Assembly: GCA_903889655.1 (NCBI GenBank)
Contig: CAISYL010000189.1
Location: 1 to 64,000, forward strand
Reading direction: 5' to 3'
DNA length: 64,000 nucleotides
DNA from: an uncultured Alphaproteobacteria bacterium
GTDB lineage: Bacteria; Pseudomonadota; Alphaproteobacteria; Parvibaculales; Parvibaculaceae
A program made the translations under genes and the position numbers. Shown one piece after another: positions 9,473 through 17,276 of the stretch; positions within the stretch are counted from its first letter, which is position 1; each line of letters starts with the position of its first letter. Under the pieces are notes generated by a model. It had not been told where the DNA came from and ran no database searches. It saw only the letters and a list, made by a program, of their open reading frames with translations.

Positions 9473-10444
9473 TCACCCGTTCAGGGTAACCTGCTTTCGC
9501 TCGGGCGCAACAACGAGTTCGACCGCCGCAAGGGCGCCGACTCCGATGGCGACGGCGAACCACAAGGTCGCCAGACGGCAGACCAGTGTGACCGCGATCG
9601 CCTCCGCGACGGGAAGGCCCGCCGCCGTGAGAAGACCGGTCATTGCGGCTTCCGTTCCGCCGAGACCGGCCGGCAGGAAGATCGCCGCGGCGCCGGCCAG
9701 AATGGAGAGGCCGTAAATGCCGGCAGCGACGCCGAGCCCGAGATCATGCCCGAGCGCCGAGGCGAGCAGCCACACCCCATAACCTTCGGCCCCCCAGGAG
9801 ATGACGCTCATCAGCAGAACGGCCGAGAGGCGTTTCCAGGCCAGAAGCTGGCGCGAATGCTCGAGCGTATCCGCCAGCCATTCGAGGAGCCCGCCAATGC
9901 GGCCGCCGAAGCGCGATCCGACCAGAACGAGGAAGTCCGGCGTTTCCTTGCGGGTGATGACGAGAAGCGCGAGCAACAGAAGTGCCATTGCGCAAACGAT
10001 CACCCAGACGAGGTCGGCCCGGACGGTCAACAGCAGCGCGGACAGGATGACGATGGCGAAGAGGTCCATCAATCGCTCGACGAAGAGCAGTGCGAAACTT
10101 GCCTTATAGGGCACCCCCTCCTCATTGAGGTAGAGGCAACGTACCGCCTCGCCCGCCTTGCCGGGACTTACGGTGAGCGCGAAACCGGAGAGGTACATAA
10201 GGAGGCTGCGGACAACCGGAATATCGAAGCCCCGCCAGCCGAGATAGAGCTGCCAGCGCCAGAACCGAAGCCCGTAGTTGAACAACGAGAGCGCGAAGAC
10301 GAGCATCAGCGGGAGGAGACCGATATGGCCGACCGCCTCGATGATGCGGCCGCCCTGCACCGACAGGGCGAGCCCGATGTAAGCCGCAAGCGCGACCGCG
10401 GTCACGCTTGCCGCGCTGCGCCGCCATTTCGCCGGTACTCTCAC
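9473..10444 (-). CDS. Lysylphosphatidylglycerol synthase TM-region / flippase-like membrane protein
   Basis: Multi-TM 323 aa, LPG_synthase_TM-like signatures (SLFNYGLRFWRWQLYL, GKAGEAVRCLYL, PAGLGGTEAAMTGLL); co-directional with DprE cluster. Confidence 0.75.
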   Translation of the reverse strand: MRVPAKWRRSAASVTAVALAAYIGLALSVQGGRIIEAVGHIGLLPLMLVFALSLFNYGLRFWRWQLYLGWRGFDIPVVRSLLMYLSGFALTVSPGKAGEAVRCLYLNEEGVPYKASFALLFVERLMDLFAIVILSALLLTVRADLVWVIVCAMALLLLALLVITRKETPDFLVLVGSRFGGRIGGLLEWLADTLEHSRQLLAWKRLSAVLLMSVISWGAEGYGVWLLASALGHDLGLGVAAGIYGLSILAGAAAIFLPAGLGGTEAAMTGLLTAAGLPVAEAIAVTLVCRLATLWFAVAIGVGALAAVELVVAPERKQVTLNG

Positions 10445-10865
10445 ACGAGACCTCTCGATTCAATAACGGCAGACCCTAGCAGCCAAGGGGTCACCGAGAG
10501 GTGAATATCCATCTCCAATCGACGAAGGGGTTGTCATGGGGCTGGCAATTATCTATACTGAACAAGTAGGGTAATCCTCGGTAAGTCGGCAGTCGCGGCA
10601 TAAAGCGGAACCACTCATGACGAGCCATCATTCCGACCGGACGAAACCGTCGCGTGTTCGCGACGCAAATGCCCCCGCGTGCATACCAGGTCTGGACCAT
10701 GCGGCCTGCCCCTCCCCCTCCATCGCCCGAATGTGTTGTCGCTTCGCATACTAGATGCTGAGGCGCTCGCTCCCTGAGCAGCAAAATCTTCACAGAATTT
10801 TCGTCGCGCCGATGGAGCGCGGGCCGGCAAGGCGCGTTATATGCGCGCCGGCCAGAGGAGTAATC

Positions 10866-11057
10866 ATGACCGACGCGTATGTGATCGAGATTAACGATGA
10901 GGCCGCCGGGATCGTTGTCAGAACCGGCAGAGATTATTTTTTCTACGCATCGAACCCGCGCTACGCGCAAATGGAAGGGACGAGCTACCCCTCCCCCTCG
11001 AAAGCGGAAATCGCCGCCCGTGCCCTGACGCGACCGCCGCTGGCGCGGGCGAGCTGA
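10866..11057 (+). CDS. Small hypothetical protein (63 aa)
   Basis: ATG at 10866 preceded by AGAGGAG Shine-Dalgarno; MTDAYVIEINDEAAGIVVRTGRDYFFYASNPRYAQMEG... Confidence 0.6.
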   Translation: MTDAYVIEINDEAAGIVVRTGRDYFFYASNPRYAQMEGTSYPSPSKAEIAARALTRPPLARAS

Positions 11058-11071
11058 CCCCACCCGGCAGC

Positions 11072-11104
11072 AGTACGCCGCGCCTTATCGGGGCGCGGCG
11101 TACT
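11072..11104. terminator. Perfect 13-bp stem hairpin between convergent genes
   Basis: AGTACGCCGCGCC-TTATCGG-GGCGCGGCGTACT; lies between 10866(+) and 11123(-) stops; only weak T-rich tail on + side. Confidence 0.55.
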
Positions 11105-11122
11105 CTCCGTTTCCATATTTTA

Positions 11123-12157
11123 TCAAAGCTGACTGGCGAGACGCTTCTTCACCGCCGCACCGAGGCGGGCGATCGCGAAGTCGGCGGCCGGGATGGCGCC
11201 GCCCATGGTCAGGAAACCGTGGATCTGTCCGGGGAAGAAGAGCGTCTCCACTTCGACACCCGCGCCCTTGAGCCTCGCCGCGTAGGCAGCCGCTTCATCG
11301 CGCAGGGGATCGAAACCCGCATAGAGAATGACCGCCGGCGCGACATCGGCGAATGACGAGGCAAAGAGCGGCGAGACACGCCAGTCCGCCGCGTTCGGAC
11401 CACGGCCGATATAATTGCGGCGATACCAGGCGTAGAGATCGGCCGTCAGCAGATAGCCGTCGGCGAAGGTCTGATGCGACGGAAGACTCGCGGTCAGATC
11501 CGTACACGGGTACAGCAGCAACTGGTAGGCCGGGTCGAAGCTGATCTGCGCGTCGCGCGCCGCGAGTGCCGTCACGGCGGCGATGTTCGCGCCGGCGCTG
11601 TCGCCGCCGATGCCGATGCGCGCCGGATCGAGCGAGAGCCAATGCGCATTCTTCTGCACCCAACGCGCCGCCGCGGCGGCGTCTTCGAGTGCCGCCGGAA
11701 ACGGATATTCCGGTGCAAGCCTGTAGTCGACCCAGATCACGGCCGAGCCGGTCGCGTTGGCCAGCGCGCGCACGAAGGGTTCGTAAATGGTGAGATCGCC
11801 CAGCGTCCAGCCCCCGCCATGCAGGAAGAGCAATCCGGGCAGCACATCCGATGGCTGCGATCCGGCCGGACGGAAGATCGTGAGCTTCGGCACGCCCGCC
11901 GTCGCCGGACGCAATTCGGCGACACTCTCGACCGCCTCGGCCGGCGCAAGAAGCGGTTTTCGGCTTTCGTTATAACGCTTTCTTGCCTCGATGGCGGTGA
12001 TCTCCGAGCGTGGGCCCGAATGCGCCAGGCGTGCGATGACGCCCGCCGCCGCCGGATCGAGTTCACCATCCACGCCTGGAAGAAGCGCGAATTTCCGCGA
12101 TCGCGCGTCGGCTCCGTGCGGGCCGGAGGTCTCGGGAAATATCGAAATGTCGCTCAT
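11123..12157 (-). CDS. Alpha/beta hydrolase (HSL-type lipase/esterase)
   Basis: HGGGWTLGD oxyanion motif, GIGGDSAGANIAA nucleophile elbow, C-terminal GQIHGFL. Confidence 0.88.
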   Translation of the reverse strand: MSDISIFPETSGPHGADARSRKFALLPGVDGELDPAAAGVIARLAHSGPRSEITAIEARKRYNESRKPLLAPAEAVESVAELRPATAGVPKLTIFRPAGSQPSDVLPGLLFLHGGGWTLGDLTIYEPFVRALANATGSAVIWVDYRLAPEYPFPAALEDAAAAARWVQKNAHWLSLDPARIGIGGDSAGANIAAVTALAARDAQISFDPAYQLLLYPCTDLTASLPSHQTFADGYLLTADLYAWYRRNYIGRGPNAADWRVSPLFASSFADVAPAVILYAGFDPLRDEAAAYAARLKGAGVEVETLFFPGQIHGFLTMGGAIPAADFAIARLGAAVKKRLASQL

Positions 12158-12220
12158 TGCCGAACTCCCTTCGCAACCCCCTGTTGGCCCCATCTTCATT
12201 CTCGCGCGATATCCGCCGGC

Positions 12221-13345
12221 TCAGGACGCGGCGACGTTCAACCGCACGTTGAGCGGCTCGTTCTCCCTTGCCTCGCTCGCCCGCACCAGAGGAACGACGT
12301 CCTCGGCAAACTTGTAGGCCTCTTCCAGATGCGGATAGCCCGAAAGCACGAAGGACGAGATGCCGAGCGCGCGGTATTCGTTGATGCGATCCGCCACCGT
12401 CTGCGGATCGCCGACAAGCGCCGTGCCGGCGCCGCCGCGCACGAGACCCACGCCGGCCCAGAGGTTGGGGCTGACCTCGAGATTTTCGCGCTTGCCGCCA
12501 TGCAGCGCCTGCATGCGGCGCTGCCCCTCGGAGGTATGCGTGCTGAGCGCCGCCTGATAGCGCGCGATGATGTCGTCGTTGACGTCCTTCAGAAGATCGT
12601 TCGCCGCATCCCAGGCCTTCTCGACCGTGTCGCGCACGACGACATGCAGGCGAATGCCGAACTTGAGTTCATGGCTCGCAGGACGCCCGACCGCCTTCGC
12701 AGCGGCACGCACCGCCGCGATCTTCTCGGCGACCTGTGCCGGCGGTTCGCCCCAGGTGAGATAGGTGTCGATATGCTTTGCCGCGACGCGGATGCCCGCG
12801 GGCGACGAACCGCCGAAATAGAGCGGCGGATAGGGACGCTGGACGACGGGAAAAGTGTTGATCGCATCCTCGACCTTCACATGCTTTCCGTCGAAGCTGG
12901 TTTTTCCTTCCGAGAGCAGATTACGCCAGACGGTGAGATATTCGTCGGCGAGGTCGTAGCGCTCGTCGTGATCGAGGAAGAGACCGTCGCCTCTGTGTTC
13001 GGCATTGCTGCTGCCGGAAACGACGTTGATGAGGAGCCGGCCGTTCGAGAGCCGGTCGAAGGTCGCGGCCATGCGCGCGGCGAGCGGCGCCGTGATGAGG
13101 CCGGGCCGGAGCGCGATCAGGAACTTCAGTCTCTGCGTCGCCGGAATGAGCGCGGAGGCGATGAGCCAGGCGTCCTCGCAATGCACGCCGGTCGGCAGCA
13201 GCATGCCGTCATAGCCGAGCGCGTCGACGCTGGTCGCAATCCTCTGCGCATAGTCGAGCGTGAAGGGTCGGCGCCCGGTCGGCGAGATCAGATAGCGACC
13301 GTCGCCTGCCGTCGGAAGAAACCAGAGAAAAGAAGTACGCGACAT
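12221..13345 (-). CDS. LLM-class flavin-dependent monooxygenase, SsuD-like
   Basis: [14 protein letters not shown] start, [62 protein letters not shown], typical of FMNH2-dependent alkanesulfonate monooxygenases. Confidence 0.85.
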   Translation of the reverse strand: MSRTSFLWFLPTAGDGRYLISPTGRRPFTLDYAQRIATSVDALGYDGMLLPTGVHCEDAWLIASALIPATQRLKFLIALRPGLITAPLAARMAATFDRLSNGRLLINVVSGSSNAEHRGDGLFLDHDERYDLADEYLTVWRNLLSEGKTSFDGKHVKVEDAINTFPVVQRPYPPLYFGGSSPAGIRVAAKHIDTYLTWGEPPAQVAEKIAAVRAAAKAVGRPASHELKFGIRLHVVVRDTVEKAWDAANDLLKDVNDDIIARYQAALSTHTSEGQRRMQALHGGKRENLEVSPNLWAGVGLVRGGAGTALVGDPQTVADRINEYRALGISSFVLSGYPHLEEAYKFAEDVVPLVRASEARENEPLNVRLNVAAS

Positions 13346-13362
13346 CGTCACCATCCCATAAT

Positions 13363-13381
13363 GTCTATCTATTCGATAGAC
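13363..13381. promoter_or_regulatory. Perfect inverted repeat upstream of LLM monooxygenase
   Basis: GTCTATC-TATTC-GATAGAC, 7-bp arms, 5-nt spacer, about 18 nt upstream of start codon 13345. Confidence 0.5.
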
Positions 13382-13546
13382 TATATAGCCATGTAATTCG
13401 ATCGACAAGAGGCTCATCGAAAATCGGCGTCAGGCCGCACCGTCACAAATTCCACCTTGGCGGCGGCACGGCGACAGGCGAGGCTCCCTTATGTGCTCGC
13501 CCTCGAAATTGTTCGCCTGCCCTCCAGCCGCGGCCCGTCCCTCGCA

Positions 13547-14410
13547 ATGATCCACTTGTCCCTCGGCATGCTCGAAGCCCGCATCGCGCCTCTCGCGGGC
13601 GGAAGCATCGCCTCCTTCTCAGCCGCCGGGCAGGACATGCTGCGCCCCCTTCCCGTGGCGGACGAGCACGACCCGATGGCGATGGCCTGCCATCCGCTCG
13701 TGCCCTTTTCGGGACGTATCGCCTGGGGGCGGTTCACTTTCGAAGGCCGCACGGTAACGCTGCCGCCCGACCCCATCGCGCTGCCGCACGCGATCCACGG
13801 GCTCGGCTGGCGGCATCCCTGGGAGGTGACGCGAAGCGACGCGCAGGAGGCCATGCTGGCCTTCCGGCATCCGGGCGGCGACTGGCCCTGGGCCTTCGAG
13901 GCGCGGCAGCATTTCGTCCTCGACGAGACCGCGCTCACCGTCACGCTCGCCCTCATCAATCGTTCGGAAACGCGGATGCCGGCGGCACTCGGCCTTCATC
14001 CCTTCTTTCCTTCGCGGCACTCGGCGCGGCTGACGGCACGCCTCCCCTTCATGTGGGACATGACATCCGACCTGATGCCGGCGCGACGGATCGACGTGCC
14101 CGAGGGCCTCGATTTCGCCCGCGGCCGGGACCTCGCGCCGCTGTCGCTCGACGACTGCTTCGCCGGCAATGACGGCGCGTTGCTGATCGAGTGGTCGGAT
14201 CGCCGGCATGCGCTGCACATCACCCGGCCGGGGGCGGCCGACACGATCATCTATACGCCGCGGGAACACGACTTCTTCTGCGTCGAGCCTTCGACACATG
14301 TGCCGAACGGCTTCAATCTCGACGGACCGCCGGAGATCACCGGGCTGCGTGTGCTCGAACCGGGCGAGGAGACGCGGCTCGCATGCCGGTTCGAGGTTCT
14401 CTGGCGCTGA
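13547..14410 (+). CDS. Aldose 1-epimerase family protein
   Basis: GGSIASFSAAG, HPLVPFSGRI, HGLGWRHPWEV, ALGLHPFFP, FCVEPSTHVPNGFN. Confidence 0.85.
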   Translation: MIHLSLGMLEARIAPLAGGSIASFSAAGQDMLRPLPVADEHDPMAMACHPLVPFSGRIAWGRFTFEGRTVTLPPDPIALPHAIHGLGWRHPWEVTRSDAQEAMLAFRHPGGDWPWAFEARQHFVLDETALTVTLALINRSETRMPAALGLHPFFPSRHSARLTARLPFMWDMTSDLMPARRIDVPEGLDFARGRDLAPLSLDDCFAGNDGALLIEWSDRRHALHITRPGAADTIIYTPREHDFFCVEPSTHVPNGFNLDGPPEITGLRVLEPGEETRLACRFEVLWR

Positions 14411-14413
14411 TCG

Positions 14414-15361
14414 TCAGAAGACGATGCGCAGCAGCGAGAAATCGTCGGGCAGAGGCCCGTCGCCATTCAGCGATCTGATCCATTCGTGAATTTTCGTCGG
14501 CTCGTCGCCGCCCGGCGCGGCGAGGAAGTTTACGAATTCCGAAAACGGAAGCATCTCGCCCGGCCCCGTCTCGACCTCGAAAGTGCCGTCACTCAGCAGC
14601 AACAGCCGGTCGCCCGGCACGATCTCCTTCGTCACGCAGCGATAGGTGATGCCCGGAAAGGTGCCGAGCGCGACACCCTTGGCGGTAAGTTCGGCGACCT
14701 CGATTCCGTCGGCGCCGCTGCGCAGATGGATCGAGGGGGGATGGCCGGCGCTGGAGAAGCTGAGCTGTCCGGTCGAGCGCTTGTAAACGCCGTACCAGAT
14801 CGTGAAATACATGTCGTTCTGCTTCTCCATCGGAAAAGCTTCGTTGAGCGCGCCGAGAACGGCGGCGGGGTCGCGGAAGTCCGTATTGGGAAGCGCGGAG
14901 GATCTGAGCACGTTGATGGCGGTGACTGAAAGCAGCGCGGCGCCGACGCCATGACCGCAGACGTCGAGCAGATAGAAGGCCATGTGGTCGTCGTCGATCT
15001 CGTGATAGCCGAAGCTGTCGCCGCCAAGCTCGGTCGAGGGAACCAGCAGCCAGTCGGTCGCCGGGGCGGCCTCCCGCGGGGCCGGCAGGATCGATATGAC
15101 ATAACGCGTCGCGTCCGCCAGTTCCTCATCGAGCCGCTTCTGCGTCTTCTGCAGCAGGATATTCTTGTCGGCGAGTTCGTCCTCGACGGCCTCGCCATGC
15201 TCGATCGTGCCCTCGTAAAGAAGCCTGAGGTCTTCGATCTCGGCGTTCAGCCGCGCGATCTCCGCTTTGGCCTCGGCGAGTTGTGCCGAAATGGGCGGGC
15301 GCGGCGCGCGGGGTTTGCGCGGGGCGGCCTTCTTCTGACGGCTGGCGGTCTGCTTTTCCAT
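14414..15361 (-). CDS. SpoIIE/RsbU-type PP2C phosphatase with N-terminal coiled coil
   Basis: TELGGDSFGYHEIDDDHMAFYLLDVCGHGVGAALLSV, SFSSAGHPPSIHL, LLLLSDGTFEVE. Confidence 0.88.
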   Translation of the reverse strand: MEKQTASRQKKAAPRKPRAPRPPISAQLAEAKAEIARLNAEIEDLRLLYEGTIEHGEAVEDELADKNILLQKTQKRLDEELADATRYVISILPAPREAAPATDWLLVPSTELGGDSFGYHEIDDDHMAFYLLDVCGHGVGAALLSVTAINVLRSSALPNTDFRDPAAVLGALNEAFPMEKQNDMYFTIWYGVYKRSTGQLSFSSAGHPPSIHLRSGADGIEVAELTAKGVALGTFPGITYRCVTKEIVPGDRLLLLSDGTFEVETGPGEMLPFSEFVNFLAAPGGDEPTKIHEWIRSLNGDGPLPDDFSLLRIVF

Positions 15362-15570
15362 GATGAGCACTGTGATAAGTGGCCCGGGGAGCCGACGCAA
15401 GGCCGTCACAAAACTGCAGCATCCGGGTCGTCTCCGGTCTGCCGCCCGGTCCGGAAAGAGGACCGAATTTTAACCGCCATGCTGTCCACTCACTCCACTG
15501 GACATGAGGGAAAAAGCGGATACCTTCGAGCCGATCGGGGCTACCAGACTGTTTTTGCAGGACAACTTTC

Positions 15571-16086
15571 ATGAGTGCGGACGCTCGCATGCGCGACGGC
15601 GGCGCGGATTTCAAGCCGCTGTTCGAGATGGCCCTGGGGGTCGAGGCCTTTGCCTCCAACTGGGCGCATTGCGACAAGATCGCTACCTATGTCGCGCGAC
15701 TGGTGAGCCACAACCGGACCGACAGTCTGCTTTACGCGAATCTTTTTTCGTCCGCCCTCAACGAACTTCTGGAGACCGCCTTTCGCGCCCATCGCGGCGG
15801 CGGCGAACTTGCCTGCCATGTCTCGCGGTCGGGGCCTGTCGACCGCATCGAACTCACCATTCCCTGCGACGAGGTCCTGCGTGGCTTCTATACGCGCGCG
15901 ATCGAGGAGCTCAGCGGGGACGATGTGTCGGAACGCTATGTCGCCGCGCTGCTCGCCGACGGCGCGCTCGATCCCGGCATCGGCCTTCTTGAACTGGCCG
16001 TCGACTATAAGGCGCGACTCTCGCTCGAACCCGGCGACGGCGATGCCGTTCGCCTCGTTGCCGATCTCGCTCTCGAAGAGGCTTGA
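15571..16086 (+). CDS. GHKL/anti-sigma-kinase-like regulator (slr1658-type), apparently degenerate
   Basis: N-box-like LNELLETAFRA (Thr instead of Asn) and DPGIGLLELAVDYKA resembling the G-box region of the 19657 protein; genomic context with STAS and PP2C genes. Confidence 0.55.
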   Translation: MSADARMRDGGADFKPLFEMALGVEAFASNWAHCDKIATYVARLVSHNRTDSLLYANLFSSALNELLETAFRAHRGGGELACHVSRSGPVDRIELTIPCDEVLRGFYTRAIEELSGDDVSERYVAALLADGALDPGIGLLELAVDYKARLSLEPGDGDAVRLVADLALEEA

Positions 16087-16118
16087 AGCCCGATCCTGCG
16101 CCTTTGGGGGGCGCCGCC

Positions 16119-17276
16119 ATGTCATTCACGATCCGCTATGACGACAACAACCAGGAACTGATGGTTGCAGGCTCGATGAGCCCGCAAAGCGCCGGCGAGC
16201 TTGGCGAGTTGCGCAAGATCTTCGAAAAATCCGCGCGCACCGTCAACGGCACGCTCTATCTCAACGTCAAGCGGCTGATCCGGCTGAACAACATCGCCTT
16301 TCACGAGCTTGCCGGCCTCGTCGCACGGACCTGCCAGGAAAAGCCGGAGCTCAAAATCTCCGTCGTGACTTCAAGCGTGGTCGGCTGGTCGGCGCGCAAA
16401 TTCTCGAAGCTCGCTCGCATCAGCCCGAACATTTCGGTCGAGCAATACGACAAGCAGTTCTATCCCGGTCAGGACGTGTTGGAGGACGGCGGCTTCATCC
16501 CGATCCTCCGTACCCAGACCAAGATGACGTGGCGCCACGAGCGCGAAATCCTGCCGCGCCACGGCCTCAAGCCCGGCATGGCCGTTGCCGACGTCTGTTG
16601 CGGCATCGGCGACTTCGCCGCCCTCATCTATAAGGAGTTCACGCCGTCGCGCCTGATCGCCATCGATCACGCCAAGCCGAGCCTCGCCTACGCCCGCAAG
16701 GTCGCCGCCGATTTCGGCATCAAGGGCATTGAATATGTCTATGGCGATGCCTCGCAGCTTCTGCTCGACGACAACCAGTTCGATTTCGTGACCTGCCGCC
16801 ATTCGCTGCAGGTTTTCGACAGGCCGGAACTGATCCTGAAAGAGCTCTTCCGCATCTGCAAACCGGGCGGCCGCGTCTACATCTCGAATGAAAAGAATTC
16901 CCATTGCCTCGGCGAACCGCGCGCCGAGAGCATCCAATGGACCTATACCGAGGTCGCGAAGCTCTGGGACCATTTCAAAATGGACATCGAGCTCGGGCCG
17001 AAGAGCCGCCGCTACATGATGGATACGGGCTTTGAAGACATCCGCATGGAGTCCTTCATGGTCACCAATCTCGACGGCGACCCGCAGGATTTCGCCGACG
17101 TCATCCAGGCCTGGGAAGACGTCTATGCCGGCAAGATGGCGGCCGAGCGTGGCGACAGCGAAGAGTTCATCAAGAAGTTCCGTCAGGGTTTTCAGGATCA
17201 CATCTTCGCGGCCCTTCATCCCAAGGGCTATGCGGGCTGGCCGATCTGGGTGGCATCGGGGCGCAAACCGGCATGA
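16119..17276 (+). CDS. STAS-like domain fused to class I SAM-dependent methyltransferase
   Basis: N-terminal ~110 aa aligns by eye with STAS ORF at 20230 (RLNNIAFHELAGLV vs [29 protein letters not shown] vs [16 protein letters not shown]); C-terminal MT motifs VADVCCGIGDFAALIYKEF, VYGDASQLLLDDNQFDFVTCRHSLQVFDRPELILKELFRICKPGGRVYI. Confidence 0.75.
   Translation: MSFTIRYDDNNQELMVAGSMSPQSAGELGELRKIFEKSARTVNGTLYLNVKRLIRLNNIAFHELAGLVARTCQEKPELKISVVTSSVVGWSARKFSKLARISPNISVEQYDKQFYPGQDVLEDGGFIPILRTQTKMTWRHEREILPRHGLKPGMAVADVCCGIGDFAALIYKEFTPSRLIAIDHAKPSLAYARKVAADFGIKGIEYVYGDASQLLLDDNQFDFVTCRHSLQVFDRPELILKELFRICKPGGRVYISNEKNSHCLGEPRAESIQWTYTEVAKLWDHFKMDIELGPKSRRYMMDTGFEDIRMESFMVTNLDGDPQDFADVIQAWEDVYAGKMAAERGDSEEFIKKFRQGFQDHIFAALHPKGYAGWPIWVASGRKPA

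Noticed and set aside
10491-11063. 190-aa minus ORF through 10.5-11.06 kb
   Set aside because: Low-complexity Arg-rich translation; overlaps the + small ORF that has a good Shine-Dalgarno.
11474-13396. 640-aa + strand ORF across hydrolase and LLM genes
   Set aside because: Spans two clear minus-strand genes and their intergenic region; composition typical of a shadow frame.
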